Shown piece by piece: positions 53,959 through 64,000 of a DNA stretch of 64,000 bases. Under the pieces are notes generated by a model. That model did not search any database. It was not told the DNA's origin and saw only the letters and a program-made list of their open reading frames with translations. Position 1 is the stretch's first letter; the number at the start of each line of letters is the position of its first letter. The translations under genes and the position numbers were made by a program. The stretch is from assembly GCA_013368325.1 (NCBI GenBank), contig JAACJK010000074.1, positions 81,841 through 145,840 on the forward strand, in the 5' to 3' direction. The stretch comes from Ephemerocybe angulata. Taxonomy: Eukaryota > Basidiomycota > Agaricomycetes > Agaricales > Psathyrellaceae.

Positions 53959-56679
53959 ACAGTTCCACACGTTTGGATGCCCTCCCCAGGAGGAAATGAA
54001 GGGGAGCTGTACCAGCCCTTTCAACAGGCCCTGTTGGCGAGAGCCGTTGAACTCAACGATGCTGTCACAACGTTCAAGCTGGACAGATCCACGAAACCCC
54101 ACCCCAGTTGTAAAATGTCTGTCCCGGCGTCCAACCTTCCCAAGGCCAGAAGAAGTGATGAGAATGACAGGACGACGGGCGTCTTTTGAGGATCTTACTT
54201 CGTCCCTATCCGCCATCCAACGGGGATTGAAGGAGAAGGAAGCGTGGTTGGCGCTGATGAAAAGTTGCCCCTCCAAAGCATACCAATGAATGGAGGGAGT
54301 CCCGACGTTTCTCGCCATGTGGGAGTATGGGCGAATGGAATGTTGGCTGCCGACGTTGCTTGGCTACTCGCCATAGCCACGGTTCCTGTTTTCGTTCTGG
54401 AAAAGTTGGCTACAACGCATCCGACAAGCGCACCTGTCCCTGCTAGGCAGAGTCCACAAGTCTACCCCAACTTTTACGCCGGCACCTACTCACGTCTCCT
54501 CTCTGATCGTGACCAGCCCTACTTTCTTACCCTGGCTTCTGGATCCAATGTTAAACTCGAACAAATCTCCACATGCGAAAACGGAAATGCAAGGCCGGAC
54601 AGGCCCTTTCAGCCTTCAGAGCAGTCTGTGGCCTCGTCATCACAACGGCTTCCGCCAGGGTCGGCGACGTGGACCAGTGCTGACACTTCGAATGGAGCAG
54701 GGTCTTCCTCACCGTGCGCGTCAGGAAACTTGGTTCGGAGAGGGGTTCCAAGCTCGCATAGTACTGGTATTCCTTCGTCAAGCTGGCCAGAGGAGATGAA
54801 GCGGGAAGTCTGGGATACCTCCGGTTGGGGTGCCTCCTGTTGGGGTGCCTCAGGTTGGGGTGCCTCAGGTTGGGCCGAGCCAGACGCTGGGACGGCGTTG
54901 CCACTGTTGGGCTCGGAAACGAGCTCCTTGACCTCTATGACTGGGCTCCACAGCAGCAGGTGCCAGGAAAAGACGGCGTCACCAATCGCGGGAACATCCT
55001 CTCTGGAGCCTCAGGCCCTTACCCCGCCGATGAGCAGAGGCCTCGATTGCATGTTGAGGGCGATACTTCCTTCTGGCTACCGCCCGCTATCACTGGAAGA
55101 CCCCTTAAACCCGGCGAAAAGGCTCCAAAGCAGCTCAAGTCGACAAACTTCCGAGAGGTTGGAATCGACGATCTGAAGCTTTTGATCCGTTACAACTACC
55201 CCTGGAGCATGCTGGGGACGAGACCGTTATGCTTCTAGTGGGGAATCGGAATCGCGAGTACGACGAGCTCTCCGAGAGTGATGATGATGAAAGCCAGGAT
55301 TTCGTCGACACCCGATATATGTATGATCGCGTCCGATGGCGCAGATTGAAGTTCAAGAAGGGGCTGTCGCAGGAAGGTGTTATTACAACGCGGATATATA
55401 TGGGCTACCTTTGCCTTCCCTTTCCTACTGGATGATCGATAAAGGGAAGGCCATCCCTCTCCGTTCATCTTTGTGGGCTTATTATTCTGTGCGGCCTACA
55501 ACATATCCAAACGATGGCGTCGCTCCTACCTTAACATCTTGTAGCCCCCCTTTCAGCCCCGTGGCAGCCACGGTAATTGTGCTCCCTGCTGTCTAGCGTA
55601 TTCAGAAGCATACTGACCCATGTTCCTTCTCAAGTCTAACCCTCTTGTTTCTGGAGTGAGATCACAGACCAAGGCACTCAAATTGACGGGTCGACAGGCT
55701 CGGAGGCAGGACTAGTGGGTACGCATATGACTGATCATGACTGCCTTGCGTTGGGAGGATCGGTGAGTGTCGTCCATTGCATGTCCTTGGCAGATGACTT
55801 ATAGCTTTTTTTTTCTCCTAGGACCTGCAAGGAGGAGTGGAATCTCTGACGGAGCCCACCTCGCCTACAAGCATCGCGCAGCCGCTTGACCTGGCAAATG
55901 ATGATCGCATGGCAGAAGCGACATCTGAGGGGAAGCAAGCGGGGGTTACTTTGGAGGATGGCGAAGTGACTGAAGGGCCCTTCCCGAGTGGAACTCCTGA
56001 CAGGGTGGATGGATCGGACTGTAGTACCTTGAGCGGTGGCGAGGGCAAGGACAACGGCACTACTCCGACAAAATTCATGCGAGTACATTCCCGCTTGGGC
56101 AGTTCCGCCCTCGTGGCGGCGTCAATCAACCATCTGTGCGCCCAACGTTCATGTAGAACTGGCGTGTATTCGATTCACATGGAGTCAAGTTCTCATGCAC
56201 ACAGTACTCTGCGCTCCTTCATATTGGCGATAGACAATTGTCTTCAAGCTGGAATTCTGTACAGGCATCTGCATACGTCTTCATCCTTGTTTCAGGCAGC
56301 CTTTGTATCTGAAGAGGATGCTGCACGCCTTGTGGTGGGCTCCAACGATCTATGGACATCAGTTTCGCCGCTGCCAGAAATTCAAAGTACTCCACCCGCT
56401 CCTACGAAGTCTTCGTCCTCAGGGCATAGGTTCCGACCTTACCCTGCTCGACACGTCCAAAGTGAAGGGGACCTGAATCGACAGCAGGGAAAGCGAGGGG
56501 GTGTCCGCCAAGCGCTATTTACCAGAACAGGGCTCCCTTTTTGGGATTATCTGGATAGCGTTCTTGGGACCCTATTCAACTTTCTCTTTTGTCCCCGAAA
56601 GAGCGAGAATATGTTGAGGAGAAGAGGAAGGAGAGGGATAACAAGCGAAGTACCTCTTGTTGACTTATTGCAGAGTTAG
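53959..56679 (+). CDS. Hypothetical gene region, model unresolved
   Basis: Several long plus-strand open stretches: 54286-55176 (..DVAWLLAIATVPVFVLEKLATTHP.., ..NFYAGTYSRLLSDRDQPYFLTLASG..), an overlapping frame to 55238 (..GNELLDLYDWAPQQQVPG.., ..FREVGIDDLKLLIRYNYPW) and 55837-56679 (acidic and Ser-rich, ending EVPLVDLLQS). A SGWGA repeat is encoded at 54822-54880. Two overlapping frames both look protein-like, so real exons probably switch between them, and I could not settle the splices. It lies directly right of the transposon end and may be an agaricomycete multicopy family member. No known domain was seen. Confidence 0.3.
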
Positions 56680-57429
56680 ATCCAAGCTCGATTTCTCTTT
56701 CATTATTAATTCATTCACTATATCTCGCGATCCTTGGTGATTGCCCTTCGCGCTTCGGCGTTGCATTATCCTTCTATAGCCAGTGAACATCTACATACTT
56801 TTCCGTTGCTGCCCCTGCTACGCCATCCAAATCCCTTATCCCTAATTAATTATATCTTCTGGACTGACTGGTGCCTCCGGAAAAGATCATGATCTGTCGC
56901 TGGCCTGCCAACTCCAATGTACATTGTGCTTCCTGCAGCCTTTTGTACATGTTTGGATCGGAGGTTATTGTTTGGTTTCATGCGTGATGACAAGCTCGGC
57001 GCTGAATTAGATTGATCTGGGCTTTGTTCAAACCGTCATCGTGCCGCACCCTTGATCATGAATTTATCCTCTTGCTTGACATTCAACTATTACTGGTCAT
57101 CTGGATATGAAACAGATTGGTCTGATTACTGAACTTTGTGCACTACTCGCATGGCTGCGAGTATTTCGCATGGCGCTTGTCTTTGCACCACATATGCGCT
57201 GATCAAGACTGTACATGTTGGCTGCCTATAAGCGAATCATCGTCACGATTATGTTTTGAAAATCTGTATGCCCTCGAGGCTGCCACGGGGTGAGCCACGT
57301 TCCCTTCAACTATAAGAAACGGGTGTAAATATTGATCATGATCAGTGCCAACAGCTAGCCATAGGATCTTTGGCCAGGCTCGAGCTCCCTTGGACTTCAT
57401 AACCCAGCAGACGAACCCAGCAAACGGCC

Positions 57430-60143
57430 ATGAGCAGTTCTCCTGGAGAGTACTTCTCCGGATCCGGTCATGAGCAATTGCAAGACGACGATCGAACCCC
57501 TAGAGCGAGAAGGCATTACCCGCCGGGGGAAGCAAGCTCTCTGAGAAGCTATTACGCATCAAATACTTCGCACTCGATACGCTCAAATAGTGTCCCTCCT
57601 CGTCCAACGGGGCAAGATAGGCCAGGTAGGAACCCTTATGAACGAGATACGGCAAAAAGAACGTCTGCATCACGAAGTCGTGGTTAGTTTCCTTTGTCTA
57701 TGTCCTTTAAATATTGGTTAACCTCAGTTATCATCAGCCCCACCTTTCATCCCCCTGTCGCCCCAGGAAATCCAGGTGCTTCGAGACACCATTCGTGTAA
57801 GTCCTTGTCGACACCAACTAGCGTTGTCGATAGCTCAATATGGCGCTTCTTTCTCCAGCTCCCCTTCTTCATACAGATCCTTGCAGACCGCGTCAGTTGC
57901 CTTGGGAAACCCGGTTCCGGGTGGGGGAGCTGCATCTACGACCGCTAGCCAGAATGAAGGTGAGAGTGCCCTTCTTTCTATTGCATAATACTAATAGACA
58001 TGGTAGTTGCGCGTCGGCACACTCATACGACGGAGTCGCAAGCTCAAGGACCTTCAGGAGGTAAGGCGTTCTTCTAGTATACCGCCCGCCAGCGACTGAA
58101 ATGAAGTGGCACCTTCAGCGAGCACTATATTTCCCCTCCAACTGCGGAATTCGCCCACCCGGGCCCCAGAGAACTCTTCTTTGGCCGCCCCAGCGCACTC
58201 CAGCTCCTGGAAAACCCCTTGCCCCACAGGCATCTCGGACAGTGGCTGGAAGCCATGTAGAGAGTGGTCTCAGTCCAGACCCCCTTTCTCCCACTCCGTA
58301 TCGTCGGCAGAACGCCAGGCCCGGGTCTGGGGCTCCGGAAGGAGACGTCTTTATGCGGGATGCGACGCCGGCTGGGGATGAGCTCGGCAACCGTCAACGA
58401 GCTGGGCAGCCACCTGTTCATTCCGAATTTGAAGCAGGGGGAGGAGAGCTTCAGGTTGCCCGCAGCACTCCATCTCCCAACCAAACTCAGCCTCTTGGTG
58501 AAGGCGGAGACTCTCGCCAGGGACACGTTGAAGGCAATGGATCTCAACCAGTTCGGAGGAGCTCTGAACACGGCGGTTCTCGACGAAGCGGGAGCCCCGA
58601 ACCCGCCGAGGGATCTCAACTTGGGCAGTCCAACCGTCGATCTCAGGAAGTTTCCCCAACCCGTGATGAGCCCGACGTCAACAATGCCTTTTCCGGCGAG
58701 AATCCCCTGGACAAACGCTATCGTAGATCGACAAGCGACTCACAACAAGGCAGCCCTCCACGTTCCGGTTCGCAATCACCTCGATCAGCATTTCTCGCCG
58801 ACAATTCTGGGTACCAAGATGCAAAGTCATATGACTCGGAAGACAACGAGGTATGCCCTTCTCTTATTTGCATTCGGCCGATCTGTGGTTCTCCGTTACT
58901 GAATATAGCTATCTTTCAGGAGCCGTACCATTTTGGAATGCTTCGAGAAATGTTCGACGATCGATTGGATCGAGCCCTAATGCATGTGCACAAAGAGATC
59001 GCCAGCAACAGCGACCGCCAAATAGAGCTTGAGCGCAGAACCCTGGATGCTGAAAGGCGAGCCCTTGAAGCAGAACGTGAAGCATTCATGGCAGAACGCC
59101 AGAGTATTCGCCGTGGAGGTCAATCGTCTAGGTCTCGGTCGCAACCCAGACTTCAAGGCCCACCGCGGAGGCGTCCCGTGAAACTGCTGTGTTTAGCCGT
59201 ATGTCGTGTGGAAACTATCCTCGTATGTTTGAATCTAAAGGGTTCTTTTCAGAAAAACATTCGATCCCACGTCCGAACTCTCATTGGAGGCCTGAACTCA
59301 GTGTCCATAACTGAAGGAGAATCACGCGATTCCAAGATCGAGTCACAGCGAACGAGCCGGACACAGTGCCTGTGCCTTCCATCAATCGGTCAGCCAATAA
59401 TCTGCAATTCGACCTGCACGGAACTCCCCATAATGAGTGGAACAAGCAAGCCGCTCGTATCTTTGTCAAGGACTTCGCTGCTGCTTGGGATCTGGACCTC
59501 TCTGCAAGCTTCGTCGACGACGCGATTGCGACAACGCACAGCCATATTAAATATCTGAAGAAGAGGAAGGCGAAGACCCGACTGAACATTCAGGATCGGT
59601 CCGAGGGTATTCGTTTTGATAACAGAGCTGGTAGGAAATACAAGGTCAGGTGTTGCTCACTTATCCTCGTTATTTACTTCGCTCATCTCATTCTAGCTTT
59701 TCCACCGCCGCCTTGAGACCGTATCCAGAAATCCGCAACTACAGGGGCACTGACCTATCTTGGAACTCCTGACAAGTGCAGGGATGTCCAGCGACGAATC
59801 GGACTCAGAAGAGATCGTTCAACCGGAGGTTCGCGAACGAAATCCGCGGTATCGTATCATACGTCCAGCGTGGCGTGCTCCCTTTCTTTCAAATTGGCTT
59901 CGATTTCTCGATCGCGTCTACCTCATGCAGCGGAGGTTGGATATTACCAAACAACGAGGAGTGTGGCCCCGGCTCCGGATAGAGCCTACGATAGTCTTGA
60001 ACAACAAAGCAAAGGCTGTGAAGTCTCTCCCGCATAATGCCTACAACCCTGCGTGGCTGGATCGAGCGCCCTCGGTTCCGTTCACCGTCCGCCCAGCAGC
60101 ACAAAACTACGACTTTGACTTTGATGAAGATTTCGTTGCATAA
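57430..60143 (+). pseudogene. Agaricomycete multicopy hypothetical protein with an in-frame stop
   Basis: Starts MSSSPGEYFSGSGHEQL. Then comes a Ser/Pro/Gly-rich disordered region (58101-58850), a charged coiled coil (FDDRLDRALMHVHKEIA..RRTLDAERRALEAEREAF, about 58930-59110) and a C-terminal globular part. That part reads EWNKQAARIFVKDFAAAWDL, ATTHSHIKYLKKRKAKTR, an intron, LFHRRLETVSRNPQLQGH, a TGA at 59751-59753, and in the same frame PILELLTSAGMSSDESDSEE, RYRIIRPAWRAPFLSNWL and SLPHNAYNPAWLD, ending at 60143. Reading the same frame on both sides of TGA implies a nonsense mutation rather than a gene end. This C-terminal architecture recurs in mushroom genomes; its function is unknown. Confidence 0.5.
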
Positions 60144-60335
60144 GTCTTGTTGTACTTCATTCTCTGAGTGATGTCTACTAATTTCTGAGGCAATAGTGTT
60201 GTTGAATCTGTCCTCCAAACCTCTGGGAGGGTGAGGCAGTGATATTTGGCAGTGAAGCTTTGAAGCTGGGCATCGTCTGTTCTTATGTACGTGTAGCTGT
60301 AGCTACGGTTCCAAACGGTCATAGCATTTCCCTAA

Positions 60336-61612
60336 TCATATTGTGTCGAGCCTGGTGCTCTGTATCAAAAAGACATTATCAACGACTCGTGCGGGATGCC
60401 CTTGTCTAGACTTGGACACTGGGTTAGATACCTGACGCTTTGAGAAAGATATCCTGTCTGACGGAGGCTCAAGGGAAGCGTGACGACCCCGCCCTGGGGT
60501 CCTGGTTGTTCTGGAAGGTGGTGGAGATGAGGTCGCTTGCGGGGTGAAAGTTATCATGGGAAGTGCGGCTGGCTTTTCTTCCAAGGTGGCCATAGGTACC
60601 TCTGGTGGCGGCGAACCAGGACACCCACAACTCTGGGATGGCGGGCGGGTGAGGCTGTAATCCACAAGCATCCCATTGGGATGGGGGACCGACAGGATCG
60701 ACATTCTCCTGGAGGCAGGATAGTGCCTGCCCAATCCCAGATGTTCTGCTCTTGAGCCTTCAGCAGCTTTTGTAGGTGTTCTTGATCTTCCTCTAATGTG
60801 TGAAGCTTCTCCTCCAACGACCTTGCAATCTCTATTTTGCCGCCTGCAGCTGAAGGATCGGCGTACTTCGCTTCATCCCAGGCTTCTTCCACTTGACTGC
60901 GAAGCATAGAGGACTCCATAGCATGCACTTTTGACTGGAGAAGTGTCAATTGCCGAGCAGCAATGAAGCCACACATCTTGAACCCCCAGCGTAAAGACAG
61001 AGAGAGGATCACCGCCCACCCTGGTCGAGTGATACGTTCTGTATCGCTGCGGATAAAGGATGAGGTTGACTCAAACGTTAGATTGAGATGACTTCATTCC
61101 TGCTAGATTGTTTCACTTACTAGTCGTTTAAAAAGCGTCTAAAAAGATCGAACTGAGGTACTGTGACATTCTGCAGGCGTACTGCAATCTTGCAAACAGC
61201 TTGAGGGTTTGCTTTGTTTCGAGATTCCAAAGAGGCTAGAACGGGTGCCAGGAATTCCTGTGACCCGTCCAGGATGTGTCCAACAGACACCTCAAAGTAC
61301 GTGCCTTCAACCTAGGTCCACCTATAGTTAGCATGAGTCAAGACAGAATCGAGTTGTGTAGTGACCTACATCAAATATAACAGTACTGCTCCCGGTGAGG
61401 GCATATTCCCCATTGCCGTCTTCCAGCATCGGTAGTGGTGCAGGAATTTCCATGTGATGATAATTTATGGAACGGGGGACTTTAAATCTACAGCTATAGA
61501 AAGAAATCTTTGTGCTCCAACCTCTAGGTCCTCGAGTCCGACGCCGGGACCTTGGTGGCACGAGTGCCACAGTGTAATCATAATACTTGTTCGCTGGAAG
61601 CTTAAGAATCAT
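60336..61612 (-). CDS. Hypothetical coiled-coil protein
   Basis: Predicted start MILKLPANKYYDYTVALVPP at 61612. An intron after VIFDV leads to EGTYFEVSVGHILDGSQEFLAPVLASLE and VTVPQFDLFRRFLND. A second intron leads to DTERITRPGWAVILSLSLRWG, a likely membrane or amphipathic helix, and a coiled coil (TLLQSKVHAMESSMLRSQVEEAWDEAK, SLEEKLHTLEEDQEHLQKLLKAQE). A Pro/Ser-rich tail to 60336 is in another phase, so one more intron or a break is needed near 60730. It is convergent with the preceding gene. Family not recognised. Confidence 0.45.
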
Positions 61613-61789
61613 TCCGTCGCTTGGTCCCAAACATAATCTGGGTTGTGTCTAGATCTATAATGCAAGTAACGGCTTTACCCCTGGTCTAAACGCGCCCGGA
61701 CTCGCGCGTCGCCGTCACAATATGTCACGATCACACTGGCAGTGGGGAGGGTCGCCCTTGACGCTGCTAAGCGCCGATTCAATTTGATC

Positions 61790-62830
61790 ATGATGATCAG
61801 CACGCTGCCGAATCCAAGCTTTCGTCGCGACCAATTCGCAACGACTCTCATCTCGACACTTCTTCTCTTCGAGCAACTTTGGCTTAAACTCGAAGTCACA
61901 AAGGTTATGGCCGTGAGTCTTCAATAAGCATTACTTCCAGGCTAGCGCGCAGTCTCTTACGTACTGTATCTCTTGGTCAGGATTCCTCCACCGGTGAAAC
62001 CATTCGCAAGGCGCGAAAAGTGAAGTAAGTCATCATCTTATGGCCATTTCTCTAGATCTTACATTGGAGTTTGATGCATGGTCATGACCCAGACCCCAGC
62101 CTACGCTGATCAGCCTGGAGGAATTTCTTTCATCGGTCTTACGAGACCCATCCCAGACGCGGGTGGGTGTGGCAGCACTGCTACTTCGAAACAGCAATGT
62201 TGCAGACATTCCAGCTGTGGTTAAATCTCTTGGGCTGAGGTTCCCCGAAGAGACAGTCGTGGCCTGTATACAAGATCTCTTATCTGAAGACAATTCCCGC
62301 GTCGTTCACGGTCCAGCCCCCGATCAGCAGGAGCCAACCTACGTTTCCTCAGACTCAGACACAACATACGTTTCTCAGACTCAGACACAACAGACGATGA
62401 GATCCAATTCCTAGGATCCTCCTCGGGGACTCGTCAAGCACCTGCAAAGTCGATATCTCATGATCAAGGTGCTTCTACGCAGTAAGTCCTTGCCGTTTTC
62501 TAGTTGATGGCTCATGATTCTACTTATCCTGACTTTGACTCCATCTCAGGAAAGCCAGTTCGAGGGTAAATCACAGGAAGTCTAAGGTGTGTACTATGCT
62601 TTACTGCGCTAAGGTGTGCTCAGGATGCACAGGATGCCCAATCCGCAGAACACAGTGCCACTGGCTTCTTCAATTTGTTTGACCGCAAATCGGACGAATA
62701 TGTCATGGCCAGGCAAATCTATCGCGTCTTCCTATTCCCTCAAGAACGTTACAAAGGACCAACGCCTTGCAATTTGCCGTTCAGCTTTGCCTCTAAAATC
62801 GCTTCGCGATATCGAGGAACTCATTCATGA
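61790..62830 (+). pseudogene. Hypothetical gene broken by a 27-bp tandem duplication
   Basis: Exons suggested: MMISTLPNPSFRRDQFATTLISTLLLFEQLWLKLEV; STGETIRKARKVK; then ISLEEFLSSVLRDPSQTRVGVAALLLRNSNVADIPAVVKSLGLRF, QDLLSEDNSRVVHG, EPTYVSSDSDTT. At 62340-62392 a 27-bp unit is repeated with one C lost (27 + 26 bp), shifting the frame so it stops at ..RSNS. Skipping the second unit, the frame continues DDEIQFLGSSSGTRQAPAKS and on to FFNLFDRKSDEYVMARQIYRVF, ending near 62830. Function unknown. Confidence 0.4.
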
Positions 62831-64000
62831 GCTTGAAGTGGAGTTTCATAGTTCAGCCGTCGGTGTGGTAGATGAGATATGGGATATTCTCGACTCCCGA
62901 GGCAGAGCTCTCCCGGTGTATTGACCTCCAAATGTTCGTGAACGATTTTACCTCCACGGTCATATCAGCTCATGATCAATGAATCTATATGCAGCGGTTG
63001 CACGAAGGCGGTGAATTGGCGATCATGAATTGGGGGTCAGAGTTTGGAAATGACTGTGGTATTAAATTGAAATATGTAGTTGAATCAATGTGTCATGACC
63101 GTTTTTCAACTGGTATACTGTTGTCTGGCTACGGGAGCCTACCTATAGCAAAGAATATGATTAGATGCCCGGGCCAGTATGCATCTGTTTATCGGCGCCT
63201 TCGTCGCTTAGTCAGCCACTTTGGGACTGGCAGTGAGAACCAGGCTCGACGCGGCCCTCCCAGCTTGCTCCCAGCGACAATGACTTGCATGTGGTACATG
63301 TACACCTGACCCCCTGACTGGCTTTGCAAAACCCAGCTGCTATAGTAACCGACAATGTATCTATCTCTCTGTCCACCGATTTCAGCCCAAGCTCATGATT
63401 ATTAGGCATCGCCAACGCGGCTCCCCTTACGACCGTCCAGCCAACCCTAAGCTTGATGTTCTTTGCTATTGCCGATCACACTGCTCAACATTCGACCGCA
63501 AAACAGGACGATATGAGAGTACAGGACAAACAGTATCACGGAATACAAGGTCCAACCACGTCAGGGATGATCGTATCGCAGGGTACTTGAACCCCAGCGC
63601 CCACTCACCGCAAAATCCCGTCGGTTTGTCGACTGGCGACGGGCCATTGACTTCTGTTACTTTTGATCAGAGAGGGAGGAATATACTACTCGACCGACAG
63701 CGAGCTACGGGACCAAGCAGCGCACTAGCTCGAACCCAAGCGTCCGACTTCTCGACGCTTGTCACGCTTGAACTCCAGTGGCTTCTAGAGGCCCCTCTAG
63801 TCGGGCATGGAAAGGCGTTGGTCTTTCGACGTGATCCAAAGACGTCGGGTCCCTTTTCTAAAGATCATCTGGACAGATCTAGGCCTAACACTGGACTACA
63901 CTCCCTGCAAACCAGCCCCATCGTTAATCGAGCCTTCCTGGATGCTGAAAATCGATGTAACCAGCTTCAAAATCACCTTAGAGGGGAAGGGAGACATTAC
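62831..64000. other. Stretch without a supportable gene
   Basis: Only short open frames without starts or splice partners; no repeats or motif clusters were seen. A gene may begin right of 64000, but nothing here proves it. Confidence 0.4.

Noticed and set aside
1..64000. CRISPR arrays, bacterial promoters, terminators or operons
   Set aside because: No regularly spaced repeats were seen, and introns with eukaryotic families show this is nuclear fungal DNA.

Overview
The window is nuclear DNA of a filamentous basidiomycete, most likely an agaricomycete. Genes carry many introns of about 45-65 nt with GT...AG ends. The recognisable proteins are eukaryotic (beta-prime COP, SAP18, ferroportin, SWIM/ATP ligase, BTB). 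Several families are of agaricomycete style (seven-helix membrane proteins, GCM/Mutator-type elements, lineage-specific multicopy hypotheticals). No CRISPR array, operon, rRNA or tRNA was found. Gene models were spliced by hand, so exon ends are predictions.

Layout. 1-3187: a truncated minus-strand gene, then unexplained sequence. 3188-18027: a four-member family of small two-module cysteine proteins (A at 3.2 kb, D at 13.5 kb, E at 15.3 kb, F at 17.2 kb), interleaved with a low-complexity nuclear-type protein, the beta-prime COP gene and the first of two glycine-rich-domain (GRDP/DUF1399) genes; the second GRDP gene is at 18.5-21.2 kb. 21.9-29.1 kb: a small hypothetical gene, a ferroportin-family transporter and a DNA ligase carrying four tandem SWIM zinc fingers. 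30.2-33.7 kb: two paralogous small secreted proteins separated by two MITEs. 35.5-43.7 kb: a local duplication cluster with one complete SAP18 gene, a 5' SAP18 fragment, one apparently complete BTB gene, three broken BTB copies and a BTB tail remnant. 44.7-46.1 kb: a seven-helix membrane protein. 46.5-53.9 kb: a large DNA transposon coding for GCM, Mutator-like DDE, ubiquitin-peptidase-like, PHD and Tudor-like regions, bounded by TTGCGG-rich blocks in opposite orientation. 54-63 kb: decayed or broken genes of unknown function.

Themes. A 9-bp motif, TAAGCGCCC, occurs exactly 11 times, mostly in front of genes, and survives inside promoters whose other sequence has drifted; it looks like an unrecognised promoter element of this lineage. 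Local duplication followed by decay is frequent (cysteine-family, GRDP, secreted-protein and BTB/SAP18 copies). The two proteins most unlike standard annotation are the four-SWIM ligase and the GCM/DDE/peptidase/PHD transposon.
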